This document shows, in pieces, positions 39,822 to 48,781 of a stretch of 53,413 nucleotides of DNA. Position numbers and translations under genes: made by a program. The DNA comes from an uncultured Lachnospiraceae bacterium (GTDB taxonomy: Bacteria > Bacillota > Clostridia > Lachnospirales > Lachnospiraceae), in assembly GCA_947574135.1 (NCBI GenBank), contig CANPIM010000020.1, forward strand, positions 1 to 53,413, read 5' to 3'. The stretch's first letter is position 1, and each line of letters begins with the position of its first letter. The notes below the pieces were generated by a model. It had not been told where the DNA came from, ran no database searches, and saw only the letters and a program-made list of their open reading frames with translations.

Positions 39822-41708
39822 CTAAATATGTAAGCCCTGTCTTTTTTCCAGTATAATCTCTTCCAGTTTCTCTGCCGCCTTCACCGGATCCAGTTCCACG
39901 ATAACCTGCCCGCCGGTAATCTGCTTTAAGTCCTCCGTGAGCACCTTTACCGTTAAATCGCTGCCTGCAATGTAGGGCTGCTGTCCCAGATGCAGGGGCA
40001 GTCCCAAAGCTGCGCCAAACATGCCGTCCGCCAGAGCCTGCTCCTCCAGCCACTGGGGCGCGGAGAGAACCACGGGAAGCTGTGGCAAATCCACTTTGAG
40101 GGCCTTGGCCAGGGCCGTCACCACCATCTCCAGCCGGCCGATGGCCAGACAGGGACCGAAATTCAGTACAGGCGGAATGCCCAGGCTCTTGCATACGGCC
40201 TTTAAGCTGTCACCAGCCAGCTCTGCTGCCTCCGGTGTCATCAGTCCGCAGTTCTCAATGCCGCCTGAGGAGCAGCCGGCGGAGAGCACCAGAATATCCC
40301 GCTTTATAAGCTCCTTGGTAAGCTCCACAGTACACACGTCATGGCCCAGAGCCGTCAGGTTGGAGCAGCCCACCACGCCGGCCACGCCCTTGATTTTTCC
40401 GGATGCCAGGAGATCCAGAAGAGGCTGCCAGGATTTTCCCAGGAAGTCGTAGAGCGAGCCCTCGCTGACGCCTGTAAGGGTGTTCTTGTTTCCGTGCTCC
40501 GGCAGAAGGTTCAAGGGCACCACGCCCCGGCGCTCCTTATAGGCCTCAATCACTGCGTCCATAACCTTTTGGCTGATTTGGGCCCGTTCCTCAAATTTAA
40601 ACTCTATAAGCTCTGCGTTGGCCTTCTTCGCCACATCATCCAGGCAGATCTGCTTGATTTTCAGCTGGTCGCAGATAGGCTCAATGCCGGGCAGGGTGCA
40701 GTTAAACTCGGAGAGTACCGCATCAATGCCGCCTGTGGCCAGCACTGCCTCGCTGGTATAGTTGTTTCCTGCATGGCCGTCAAAAATGTCCGTGTAATGG
40801 GCTCCCCTTAGCTGCAGATCCTGACCCACACAGGTACAGCCCACCAGCTTAAAGCCCTTGGCTCCCACAGCCTTTGCTCTTTCCACCGCCTCCGGGGAAG
40901 CCAGCCGCTCCTGGAGATCCACGAAAATGGAATGCTGATGACCGGTGATCATAATGTTGATATAATCCGGATCAATCACGTGCAGGCCCACCGGCGCCAT
41001 GCGAATCTCAGGCTCTCCCAGCATCACGTCGTTTAAGAGATTGGTCAGGGTCAGCCCGTAAAGGCCTGTGGAAATTCCCAGGCGCAGGCAGTTCATCAGC
41101 ATATCTACCGGATCGGAGTTCAGATTGGTGGAACACTTTACCACCCCGGCAAACACCTCGGACTTTGCCCCTCCGGGAAGAATTCCAAGCTCCTTCCAGC
41201 GCTCGTAACGGGGACCGTAAGCCATCTTTTTTACCAGCTCCATCTCCTCGTCCTCCGGCTTGTACAGATCCTTCAGCACCTTATCGGCTACCTCATAGGC
41301 CATCTTATGGAGATCGTCGGACTCCTCCAGGCCAAACTCCTGCACCAGAAGGCGCAGGGCATTTTCTCCCTTAATGGGACCCTTTTCCATTGCCGTATGC
41401 TTCAGATTCTTCGCCGTATTCTCCACAATATGGATATAGCAGCCGCTTCCGCTGGCCACAGCCCGCAGAAGATTCCGGGTCACAATGGTGTCCGCATTGG
41501 CTCCGCAGATTCCCCTGGGCGCCGTGGGCGTAATTCGGCAGGGACCGTTGGAGCACAGGCGGCAGCAGACCCCCTTCAGGCCGAAGCCGCATTTGGTTTT
41601 CTGGCTCTCCACCCGATGATGGGAGGTCTCCAGGGGCAGCCCCGCAATAAACGCCTCCAAGGGCTTGTCCGCACTCTTACAGGTGTCACATCCATAGCAT
41701 TGATTCAT
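39822..41708 (-). CDS. cooS: Anaerobic Ni-Fe carbon monoxide dehydrogenase
   Basis: The 628-aa protein interconverts CO and CO2 with two electrons. The D/B-cluster cysteines lie in KCGFGLKGVCCRLCSNGPC (about residues 40-58), after an N-terminal CYGCDTC. The Ni-Fe C-cluster ligands appear intact: His in TGHQHSIF, and Cys in VGCTCVGQD, EFNCTLPG, GVVGCSNL, SAGCSSGG and NFGPCLAIG. Length matches monofunctional CooS; no acetyl-CoA synthase, CooC maturation ATPase or corrinoid protein is in the window. It is 52 bp downstream of pcrA and heads the cooS-cooF-oxidoreductase operon. CO oxidation feeding NAD(P)H is the favoured direction. Confidence 0.97.
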   Translation of the reverse strand: MNQCYGCDTCKSADKPLEAFIAGLPLETSHHRVESQKTKCGFGLKGVCCRLCSNGPCRITPTAPRGICGANADTIVTRNLLRAVASGSGCYIHIVENTAKNLKHTAMEKGPIKGENALRLLVQEFGLEESDDLHKMAYEVADKVLKDLYKPEDEEMELVKKMAYGPRYERWKELGILPGGAKSEVFAGVVKCSTNLNSDPVDMLMNCLRLGISTGLYGLTLTNLLNDVMLGEPEIRMAPVGLHVIDPDYINIMITGHQHSIFVDLQERLASPEAVERAKAVGAKGFKLVGCTCVGQDLQLRGAHYTDIFDGHAGNNYTSEAVLATGGIDAVLSEFNCTLPGIEPICDQLKIKQICLDDVAKKANAELIEFKFEERAQISQKVMDAVIEAYKERRGVVPLNLLPEHGNKNTLTGVSEGSLYDFLGKSWQPLLDLLASGKIKGVAGVVGCSNLTALGHDVCTVELTKELIKRDILVLSAGCSSGGIENCGLMTPEAAELAGDSLKAVCKSLGIPPVLNFGPCLAIGRLEMVVTALAKALKVDLPQLPVVLSAPQWLEEQALADGMFGAALGLPLHLGQQPYIAGSDLTVKVLTEDLKQITGGQVIVELDPVKAAEKLEEIILEKRQGLHI

Positions 41709-41760
41709 AGGTATATCCTCCTAGATATGTAATATTTATTGTTTCTCTTTGACATAAGCT

Positions 41761-43965
41761 CTAAATCTTCTTAAGCTTGGCAAAGGATGCAAACATTTTT
41801 TTTATTCCAGCCCCATCAAAATCCACCGTCACCTCATAGTCCCGTCCCCCCTCGACAATGGACGTTACGGTCCCCTCTCCAAATTTTATATGGCGCACCC
41901 GGTCTCCTTCCTTATACTCCAGGGTATCCGCCCTTTTCACTGTAAACTGCTTGGACTCAAAGGATTTATTCTGAAAGGCCTGCTTGGCCTGGGCATAGGC
42001 CGCCGCCCGGGGAACCTCCCGAATGGGCTCCCTCTTCTGTTCTTCTATGTATTCCTCCGGGATTTCCCCCACAAAGCGGGAGATGCTGTTGTACTGCACC
42101 TCTCCCCGGACCATGCGCTGCCGGGCTGCCGACAGGACCAGGGCCTTCTTTGCCCTGGTAATGCCCACATAGCACAGCCTGCGCTCCTCCTCCAGCTCCT
42201 CCTGGGCCTCGTCCGCGTGAATGGACATATAGCTTGGGAAAATCCCCTCCTCCATGCCGGCCAGATATACGTAGGGGAACTCCAGTCCCTTGGCGCTGTG
42301 GAGGGTCATCAGCACCACATAGTTGCTGTCCTCCTCCAGCCCGTCAATGTCTGCCACCAGGGCTACCTCCTCCAAGAATCCACTTAGGGTGGGCTCCTGT
42401 GCGCTCTCCTGGTATACAGTCACCTTATTGATAAATTCATCAATATTCTCAATCCGTCCCTGGGCCTCCTCGCTTCCCTCCTCCTCCAAGGCCTTGAGAT
42501 AGCCGCTCTCCCTGAGCACAGCATCCATAAGCTCCGGGAGGGTGCTGTGCTCCTTTATGGCCCGAAGCCGCTCAATCAGCACCGTAAAGGGAAGAACCTT
42601 GCCAGCTCCCCGGCTCATGCCCGGTATCTTTGAGGCCTGCATCAGGGCGTCGTAAAGACTGATGCCATAGGCCTGGGCGTAATCCATGGCCCGGTTTAAG
42701 GTGGTGGCCCCAATGCCTCTCTTGGGCACATTGATGACCCGCTGCACTGCCAGATCATCCTGTCCGTTGTCCACCAGCTTTAAGTAGGCCAGAATATCCT
42801 TGATCTCCTTGCGGGCATAAAAATTAATGCCCCCAATAAGCTTATAGGGAATCCCTGCATAGATAAGCTTCTCCTCAAAGAGACGGGACTGGGCATTGGT
42901 CCGGTATAAAATGGCACAGTCTCTGTACTGAGCCTCCCCCTCCCGCACCCGTCTGCGTATGGCTTCCACCAGATAGTCCGCCTCCTCAAAGCCGTTCATA
43001 AACTGCCGGAATACAAGCTTTTCCCCCTGCTCGTTCTCCGTCCACAACGTCTTATCCTTCCGTCCGTAATTGTGGTGGATCACCTCATTGGCTGCCTTTA
43101 GAATATTTTTGGTGGACCGGTAGTTCTGTTCAAGCTTAATGACCCTGGTATTGGGAAATACCTTCTCGAAGCTTAAGATATTGCGGATATTGGCTCCCCG
43201 GAACCGATAGATGGACTGGTCGTCATCCCCCACCACACAGAGATTCTCATACTTCTGGGCCAGCAGGCGGATCAGCTGAAACTGGGCCGTGTTAGTATCC
43301 TGGTACTCGTCCACCATAATGTAACGAAAGCGCTCCTGGTAGGAATCCAGCACATCCGGACAGCTTAAAAAAAGCTCCACGGTTTTCATCAGCAGATCGT
43401 CAAAGTCCAGGGCATTATTTCTTTTCAGCATTCGCTGATATTCTTCATAAGCCTGGGCCACCCGCTTTTTTCCATAATCTCCCTCTGCGCTCTTTAGCAT
43501 CCCCTCTGGCGTGATAAGCTCATTTTTGGCCCGGGACACGGCCCCCAGGATCGCCCGCTCCTTATAAATCTTGGTATCGATTTCCAGGCGCTTGCACACC
43601 TCCCGCATGAGAGACTTCTGATCCTCTGTATCATAGATGGAAAAGCTGTTGTCATATCCCAGCCGATCGATGTACCTTCGCAGAATCCGCACGCAGGTGG
43701 AGTGAAAGGTAGCCACCCAGATGCTCTCCGCCCCAAAGTCCACCAGCTGATTCACCCGCTCCCGCATCTCCCCAGCTGCCTTATTGGTAAAGGTAATAGC
43801 CAGGATATTCCAGGGCTTTACCCCCTTCTCTCCAATCAGATAAGCCACCCGATGAGTCAGCGCCCGGGTCTTTCCGCTTCCCGCTCCCGCCAAAATCAGA
43901 AGCGGCCCCTCTGTCTGATACACGGCCTCCTGCTGCTCCCGGTTTAAAGTATCATAAATGCTCAT
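41761..43965 (-). CDS. pcrA: ATP-dependent DNA helicase PcrA (UvrD/Rep family)
   Basis: The 734-aa SF1A 3'-5' helicase has Walker A LAGAGSGKT (about residues 25-33), motif Ia ITFTNKAAGEMRERV, motif II VDEYQDTN, motif III VVGDDDQSIYRFRGA, motif IV LEQNYRSTKNIL, motif V TLHSAKGLEFPYV and motif VI VGITRAKKAL. The C-terminus has the PcrA-type RNA-polymerase-interacting tail (GDRVRHIKFGEGTVTSIVEG). It acts in repair and in plasmid or ICE replication. AAGAGGG lies 6 nt before the ATG. An extended -10 promoter lies about 100 bp upstream. Confidence 0.97.
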   Translation of the reverse strand: MSIYDTLNREQQEAVYQTEGPLLILAGAGSGKTRALTHRVAYLIGEKGVKPWNILAITFTNKAAGEMRERVNQLVDFGAESIWVATFHSTCVRILRRYIDRLGYDNSFSIYDTEDQKSLMREVCKRLEIDTKIYKERAILGAVSRAKNELITPEGMLKSAEGDYGKKRVAQAYEEYQRMLKRNNALDFDDLLMKTVELFLSCPDVLDSYQERFRYIMVDEYQDTNTAQFQLIRLLAQKYENLCVVGDDDQSIYRFRGANIRNILSFEKVFPNTRVIKLEQNYRSTKNILKAANEVIHHNYGRKDKTLWTENEQGEKLVFRQFMNGFEEADYLVEAIRRRVREGEAQYRDCAILYRTNAQSRLFEEKLIYAGIPYKLIGGINFYARKEIKDILAYLKLVDNGQDDLAVQRVINVPKRGIGATTLNRAMDYAQAYGISLYDALMQASKIPGMSRGAGKVLPFTVLIERLRAIKEHSTLPELMDAVLRESGYLKALEEEGSEEAQGRIENIDEFINKVTVYQESAQEPTLSGFLEEVALVADIDGLEEDSNYVVLMTLHSAKGLEFPYVYLAGMEEGIFPSYMSIHADEAQEELEEERRLCYVGITRAKKALVLSAARQRMVRGEVQYNSISRFVGEIPEEYIEEQKREPIREVPRAAAYAQAKQAFQNKSFESKQFTVKRADTLEYKEGDRVRHIKFGEGTVTSIVEGGRDYEVTVDFDGAGIKKMFASFAKLKKI

Positions 43966-44062
43966 CCTTCTACCCTCTTCATCTTTCTGATATACAACAC
44001 CTGGCAGAGCCCTCTAAACCCAGCGATCTCTGACCTTCGCCGGCTCTCTTGCCTATTTAAGT

Positions 44063-44071
44063 ATTATATCA
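44063..44071 (-). promoter_or_regulatory. Extended -10 promoter element of pcrA
   Basis: On the minus strand TGATATAAT fits an extended -10 (TGnTATAAT). The -35 is poor, as expected for this promoter class. The remaining 44100-44230 shows only a short GGGGC/GCCCC hairpin. Confidence 0.55.
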
Positions 44072-44231
44072 CACCTTCCCCCCAAAAACCTACAAAATCT
44101 TTTTTAATTCTTACTTTAAATCCTACTTTTTCCTCTTCTCCAAGAAACAGCAAGGGGCTGACCGCCCCCCGTTAACCCACCTGTCAGACACAAACCTTCT
44201 ACAGATTCCCCAAGAAAAACACCTTTACCTC

Positions 44232-44260
44232 TTGTCATCTAGTTTTAAATACTATATAAT
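44232..44260 (+). promoter_or_regulatory. Promoter of the DUF1836 gene
   Basis: TTGTCA (44232-44237) and TATAAT (44255-44260) are 17 bp apart, 70 bp upstream of the start. Confidence 0.82.
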
Positions 44261-44330
44261 GTAACAAGAACATAAATTGCGACAGGTCCCCTGCCACATC
44301 TGCCAGAATTATTTTACGAGGTGAACCACT

Positions 44331-44957
44331 ATGACCATTGATTCCGAAAATCTGCTCAGCAGCATTTTGGAAAGCTTAAATCGGATTGACTATATTAAGC
44401 CCTCCGATATTCCGGGGATTGATTTGTATATGGATCAGGTGACTACCTTTATGGGGGAACAGCTGGAGCGCTCCAAGCGTCTCCCGGAGGATAAGATTCT
44501 CACCAAAACCATGATCAATAATTACGCCAAAAATCATCTGCTCCCTCCGCCGGAAAAGAAAAAATATTCCCGGGAGCATATTTTACTGCTCATATTTATC
44601 TATTACTTTAAAAGCTTTCTCTCCATCAATGACATCCAGAGTCTTTTGACGCCCCTGACAGAGCGATACTTTAAGACGGAGAATGCACCGGATCTAAAGG
44701 AGATCTACACGGAGGTGTTCAGCCTGGAAAAAGGACAGGTGGAGCTTTTAAAGCAGGATCTTCTGGAAAAATATAAAACCTCTCTGTCCACCTTTTCGCA
44801 GGTGTCTGCGGAGGATCAGGGATTTCTCCAGCTGTTCTCTTTTATCTGCCTGCTAAGCTTTGACGTGTACATGAAAAAGCAGGTGATTGAAAAGCTCCTG
44901 GATCAGTTCCCCCAACCGGAGACCCGGAAAAAGGATAAAAAGAAGGAAGCCGAGTAA
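44331..44957 (+). CDS. DUF1836 domain protein
   Basis: The 208-aa protein matches the DUF1836 layout: an N-terminal recognition region (RLPEDKILTKTMINNYAKNH, about 50-70, reading like a MerR-type helix-turn-helix), a central KKYSREHILLLIFIYYFKSF, and a helical C-terminus ending in a lysine-rich tail. The family is probably DNA-binding but its targets are unknown. GAGGTGAACCACT precedes the ATG. It is convergent with yerC and shares a bidirectional terminator with it. Confidence 0.85.
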   Translation: MTIDSENLLSSILESLNRIDYIKPSDIPGIDLYMDQVTTFMGEQLERSKRLPEDKILTKTMINNYAKNHLLPPPEKKKYSREHILLLIFIYYFKSFLSINDIQSLLTPLTERYFKTENAPDLKEIYTEVFSLEKGQVELLKQDLLEKYKTSLSTFSQVSAEDQGFLQLFSFICLLSFDVYMKKQVIEKLLDQFPQPETRKKDKKKEAE

Positions 44958-44971
44958 AAGGCTTCCTTTTT
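44943..44971. terminator. Bidirectional terminator between DUF1836 gene and yerC
   Basis: Arms AAGGAAGCC (44943-44951) and GGCTTCCTT (44960-44968) pair perfectly around an 8-nt loop containing the DUF1836 stop codon. T-runs are available on both strands (TTTTTG on plus, TTCTTTTT on minus). Confidence 0.88.
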
Positions 44972-44973
44972 GC

Positions 44974-45285
44974 TTATCTGTGGTCATCCTCCCTGCTTTC
45001 CCCTGGCATTCGTGCAAAGACTAAATCATAGCCGTCGTTTCCATAATTTAAGGATCTGTTTACCCGGCTAATGGTGGCCGTGGAGGCGCCTGTCTTTTCC
45101 GCAATCTCCAGATAGGTTTTCTGCTCCCGCAGCATCTTAGCCACCTCAAACCGCTGGGACAAGGAAAGCAGCTCGTTAATGGTACATACATCCTCAAAGA
45201 ATCGGTAGCACTCCTCCTTATTTTCCAAGGTCAGTATGGCCTCAAACAGATAATCAACCGCTTCTGTTCTGATTTTCTTATTCAT
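44974..45285 (-). CDS. yerC: YerC/YecD-family TrpR-like DNA-binding protein
   Basis: The 103-aa protein has the TrpR/YerC fold: FEDVCTINELLSLSQRFEVA (about 25-45), MLREQKTYLEIAEKTGASTA and TISRVNRSLNYGNDGY as the helix-turn-helix. Homologues occur across Firmicutes, often near pcrA, and are presumed repressors with unknown ligand. The ATG at 45285 is preferred because AAGGAG lies 6 nt upstream; an ATG two codons earlier is too close. It lies downstream of the PHP phosphatase gene with its own possible promoter. Confidence 0.9.
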   Translation of the reverse strand: MNKKIRTEAVDYLFEAILTLENKEECYRFFEDVCTINELLSLSQRFEVAKMLREQKTYLEIAEKTGASTATISRVNRSLNYGNDGYDLVFARMPGESREDDHR

Positions 45286-45334
45286 CCCCATCTCCTTCTC
45301 CCTGTCTTGAGCAAGGACGTTGTCTCTATTCTTT

Positions 45335-45363
45335 ACTTTATCACAGTAAAATCTAAAAGTCCA
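45335..45363 (-). promoter_or_regulatory. Possible promoter of yerC
   Basis: On the minus strand TGGACT (45358-45363) and TAAAGT (45335-45340) are 17 bp apart, about 50 bp upstream of yerC. Both boxes deviate from consensus. Confidence 0.45.
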
Positions 45364-45387
45364 GCCCTGAACTGCTTTTTGTTTCCC

Positions 45388-46107
45388 CTACTGCCTGTAC
45401 AGATTCACATAGGGCTCCAGCCGCTTGGGGGACACATTGATCAAAAGCTCCTCCGGAAAATGAAGCTCCTCCAAAAGCTCCAGAGCCAGAACATGATTTC
45501 CCACATCCGTGTCCACATGGGCGTCGCTGCCCATCACAACAGGCACCTTGTACTCCATGCACAGGGTGAGCATTTCCACGTCCATTTCCCGGGTGCCCAC
45601 CCGGGATCCTCCCGGCCGGAGAGAACTGTTGTTCAGCTCCAGAAGAACGCCGTGGTCCTTAGCTCCCTGGACCACAGCCCGGTAATCCAGGGGATACCTT
45701 CCGTCGTCCGGGTGTCCGATGATATTCACATAGGGATTTTTCATGGCATTTAAAACAGCCTCCGTATTCTCCTCCCGGCTCCCCGGACGGATACAAGGCG
45801 TGTGCAGGCTGGCAATGGCAATATCCATGCGCTTTAAAATGGGCTGCTCCAGATCCACATGCCCCGCCGGATCCAGAATATTTAACTCCACCCCCAGAAG
45901 CACCGGTATCTCATAGGCCCTTCGGTCCACCACCTTCAGATTGTGAAAATAGAAATCATGACAGGAGCCCGGCATCCGGGGTGCGTGCTCTGTGATGGCC
46001 AGAAGCTCCAGGCCCTTCTCAGCTCCCGCACGGATATTTTCCCGTATGGTGCTGTAGGCATGACCGCTGGCCAGGGTATGGGTATGGGTGTCTAATACGT
46101 CTCTCAT
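45388..46107 (-). CDS. PHP-domain phosphatase (YcdX family)
   Basis: The 239-aa protein has PHP metal-binding motifs: DTHTHTLASGHAYSTI at the N-terminus, AITEHAPRMPGSCHDFYF, LGVELNILD, ASLHTPC, IGHPDDGRYP, LELNNSSLRPGGSR and VMGSDAHVD near the C-terminus. This full set of histidines and aspartates matches the trinuclear-metal YcdX-type phosphatases. The physiological substrate is not established. GAGGAGCGG precedes the ATG by 9 nt. Confidence 0.92.
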   Translation of the reverse strand: MRDVLDTHTHTLASGHAYSTIRENIRAGAEKGLELLAITEHAPRMPGSCHDFYFHNLKVVDRRAYEIPVLLGVELNILDPAGHVDLEQPILKRMDIAIASLHTPCIRPGSREENTEAVLNAMKNPYVNIIGHPDDGRYPLDYRAVVQGAKDHGVLLELNNSSLRPGGSRVGTREMDVEMLTLCMEYKVPVVMGSDAHVDTDVGNHVLALELLEELHFPEELLINVSPKRLEPYVNLYRQ

Positions 46108-46244
46108 GTCTTATCCGCTCCTCTGCTTTCTATATACCTGTGAATCAGTCTAACATAAGCCCCCGTAAAATACAAGCCACGCCTTGCTGTCACCTTTTCC
46201 CCATCCTCCCATATGATATACCATTAGAACAAAGAGGAGGAACT

Positions 46245-47261
46245 ATGATTATGAAAAAGAAATTGCTTTCCCTAATGCTGTGCACGGCCCTGGCGGCCTT
46301 TGGACTTTCCGCCTGTCAAAAGGACAGTGGCAGCGCCCCATCCCAGGATCTCACCAAGGTAACCCTCAATGAGGTGGCTCATTCCATCTTCTATGCGCCC
46401 CAGTATGTGGCTATTGAGGAAGGGTATTTTGCCGAGGAAGGGATTGATATTGAGCTTGTTACAGGCTTTGGCGCCGACAAAACAATGACCGCTGTCCTCT
46501 CCGGCGAGGCGGATATCTGCTTTATGGGATCGGAGGCTTCCATCTATGTATACAGCCAGAATCCCGATGATTACATTGTAAACTTTGCCCAGCTGACCCA
46601 GCGGGCCGGAAACTTCCTGGTGGCCCGGGAGCCCATGCCAGACTTTACCTGGGCGGATTTGAAAGGACATTTGGTTCTTGGAGGGCGAAAAGGCGGGATG
46701 CCGGAGATGGTCTTTGAGTATGTGTTAAAGAAAAATAACCTGGATCCGGAGACGGATCTCACCATTGATCAGAGCATTGATTTTGGATCCACAGCCGCCG
46801 CCTTTTCCGGAAATCAGGGAGATTTCACCGTGGAATTCGAGCCCGGCGCCTCCACCCTGGAAAAGGAGGGCGCAGGGTATGTGGTAGCCTCCCTGGGCGT
46901 GGATTCCGGCTATGTGCCCTATACGGCCTACAGCGCCAAGCAGAGCTACATGGCGGATCATCCGGATCTTATCCAGGGCTTTACCAATGCCCTGCAAAAG
47001 GGTATGGACTATGTGCAGAATCATACTCCGGAGGAGATCGCCAAGGTGATTGCTCCCCAGTTTGAGGAGACGGATCTGGAAACCATTACCACCATTGTCA
47101 CCCGCTACTATGAACAGGATACCTGGAAGAAGGATTTAATCTTTGAAGAGGACAGTTTTACCCTGCTGCAGGATATTCTGGATGAGGCCGGAGAGCTGGA
47201 GCAGCGCGTTCCCTACTCCGACCTGGTCACCAGGGAATTTGCGGAAAAGGCAGCCAAATAG
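46245..47261 (+). CDS. NMT1/SsuA-type ABC substrate-binding lipoprotein (orphan)
   Basis: The 338-aa protein has a lipoprotein signal (FGLSAC, Cys about residue 23) and an NMT1/ThiY/SsuA periplasmic-binding fold: VAHSIFYAPQYVAIEEGYFA, IDIELVTGFGADKTMTAVLS and GEADICFMGSEASIYVYS. Such receptors bind sulfonates, nitrate, taurine or pyrimidine precursors. No ATPase or permease is adjacent on either side, so it must share a transporter encoded elsewhere. The ATG at 46245 follows GAGGAGGAACT closely; an alternative ATG at 46251 is better spaced. No TPP riboswitch is seen upstream. Confidence 0.93.
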   Translation: MIMKKKLLSLMLCTALAAFGLSACQKDSGSAPSQDLTKVTLNEVAHSIFYAPQYVAIEEGYFAEEGIDIELVTGFGADKTMTAVLSGEADICFMGSEASIYVYSQNPDDYIVNFAQLTQRAGNFLVAREPMPDFTWADLKGHLVLGGRKGGMPEMVFEYVLKKNNLDPETDLTIDQSIDFGSTAAAFSGNQGDFTVEFEPGASTLEKEGAGYVVASLGVDSGYVPYTAYSAKQSYMADHPDLIQGFTNALQKGMDYVQNHTPEEIAKVIAPQFEETDLETITTIVTRYYEQDTWKKDLIFEEDSFTLLQDILDEAGELEQRVPYSDLVTREFAEKAAK

Positions 47262-47318
47262 ACGGTAGCCTTAAAATACCAAAGCTGGTTTCAACATAGA
47301 TCTACCAAAGCTGCATGC

Positions 47319-47360
47319 AAAAAGGAAGCTGCAAAGTTCAATCTTCGCAGCTTCCTTTTC
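47319..47360. terminator. Terminator after the orphan binding protein
   Basis: Arms AAAAGGAAGCTGC (from 47320) and GCAGCTTCCTTTT (from 47347) form a long perfect stem. The plus-strand tail is TTTTCTCTG and the minus-strand tail is also T-rich, so it may serve the bactofilin gene as well. Confidence 0.85.
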
Positions 47361-47443
47361 TCTGCCCCTTCCATCAAAGGTCTGTTTTTTCTGCTTTTCC
47401 ATCCAATACCCGTGAGGGCACAGCACCAAAAGCATTGCCAGTC

Positions 47444-47878
47444 TTAATAGACAGAATCCTCCTCCGAGGCATACTTCTCAGCCTCGCTCTGGGATCCTCC
47501 TCCCTGGAGATCGCCTCCGCTGGTCATGTTGCACCGGCCGTCAAAGTAGGCATCCTCGTCGATAACCAGAGACCGGGCCGTAATATTTCCGGACACCCTT
47601 CCGGTGGAAAAGAGCTCAAGCTTCCCCCGGACCACAATGTCCCCGTTTACCTTGCCGGAAATCACCACATTCTGCGCCGTAATATTTCCCTCAATCTGTC
47701 CGTCCTGTCCCAGAATGAGATTTTTGTCACAGACACAGTTTCCGTTTATCATTCCGTCCACCCGGATGGTCTCCGGAGCTGTGAGATTGCCGTCAAAAAC
47801 GGCCCCCGGCCCGATGATGGTCCCAATCTTGGTCTGTGTCTCTGCCACGGGGGCAGCACTTTTGTTTTTTCCTATCAT
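47444..47878 (-). CDS. Bactofilin
   Basis: The 144-aa protein is a bactofilin, a polymer-forming cytoskeletal protein. A short disordered N-terminus (KSAAPVAETQTK) leads into the right-handed beta-helix (about 18-115) with repeating turns such as GPGAVFDGNLTAPETIRVDG, MINGNCVCDKNLILGQDGQI, EGNITAQNVVISGKVNGDIV and GRVSGNITARSLVIDEDAYF. Bactofilins scaffold cell-wall enzymes. It lies 70 bp downstream of a LytM-like membrane protein gene, a recurring pairing. AGGAGG precedes the ATG by 9 nt. Confidence 0.95.
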   Translation of the reverse strand: MIGKNKSAAPVAETQTKIGTIIGPGAVFDGNLTAPETIRVDGMINGNCVCDKNLILGQDGQIEGNITAQNVVISGKVNGDIVVRGKLELFSTGRVSGNITARSLVIDEDAYFDGRCNMTSGGDLQGGGSQSEAEKYASEEDSVY

Positions 47879-47948
47879 GATATACTCCTCCTTTATCTAT
47901 CACCATCCATGTGGCTGATGACTGGTTTCTCCTTTGCCCGGTCTCCCT

Positions 47949-48689
47949 CTATCCCTTTGCATCAATCATGGAAAGAGGATCTACCGTCTCCTCTCCCTGA
48001 AGGATCTGATAATCCACCAGGGTATCGTCTGTGGTAATGTTCACCAGCCCGTCGCCGGCGCTTACCTCTGTACCTTCCTCCACCTGAAGCTCTGCCTCCC
48101 CCCGGCTTAAGTATCGGGTCATATAGCCGCTGGGATGGGTAATCTCTAAAATAATCTTATAGGTATCGTCCTGCCCCACCGCTGTCACCGTGCCGTCGCC
48201 GGCCGCAACAATGGTTCCCCCTGCATAGGTGCTAAGGGTGATATAGGGCTGTTCCTCCGAATATGTACCCTCCAGAACTCCTGTCCCCTGGTAGGGATAG
48301 CGGGTGGGATAGGTGGAATCCACCTCCGGCTCTGGCTCCTCCTTAGGCTCCTCCTCCTTGGCCGCCTTAAGCTGCTCCTGCTCCTGACGCAGGGTTTCAT
48401 TTTCCGCAGTCAGGGCCAGCTTTTCGCTGTTCCAGGTCTCCTTCTCCTGTTCCAGCTGGGCCATTTTTTCCTCCTGGGAATGAAGCTGCTGACGCAGAGC
48501 CTCCTGCCTGTTGTAGCCTGTGGCATACTGATATCCCAACCAACCCAACAAAACCAAAAGCAAAACCAACAAAAATATCACCATGCGTATGGTAAACATG
48601 GAGAGCTGAAACTGCCGGCTGCTCCGGTCTATGTTGGAAATCAGAAGCACGGAAAAGGACTCCTTACGCTTATGTCTCTGGTCTTTCAT
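47949..48689 (-). CDS. Membrane-anchored degenerate LytM/M23 protein
   Basis: The 246-aa protein has a basic N-terminus, one membrane helix (about 30-53; MVIFLLVLLLVLLGWLGY), a coiled coil (about 60-115; Glu/Gln/Leu-rich), an acidic linker and a C-terminal LytM-like domain (about 145-246). The M23 fold signatures GGTIVAAGDGTVTAVG and THPSGYMTRYLSRG are recognisable, but the zinc ligands are missing: the usual HxH is replaced by DTLVDYQIL. It is therefore probably a non-catalytic regulator or scaffold, like EnvC/NlpD-type activators. GGGAGG precedes the ATG at 48689 by 6 nt. The bactofilin gene follows. Confidence 0.85.
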   Translation of the reverse strand: MKDQRHKRKESFSVLLISNIDRSSRQFQLSMFTIRMVIFLLVLLLVLLGWLGYQYATGYNRQEALRQQLHSQEEKMAQLEQEKETWNSEKLALTAENETLRQEQEQLKAAKEEEPKEEPEPEVDSTYPTRYPYQGTGVLEGTYSEEQPYITLSTYAGGTIVAAGDGTVTAVGQDDTYKIILEITHPSGYMTRYLSRGEAELQVEEGTEVSAGDGLVNITTDDTLVDYQILQGEETVDPLSMIDAKG

Positions 48690-48781
48690 TCTGTACCTCC
48701 CATCTCCTATATCATACCATATTTTTTTAAAAAAAGAAGTAAAATTTCTGTTTTTCCGGAGGGGATTCTTGTAAATGCCAA

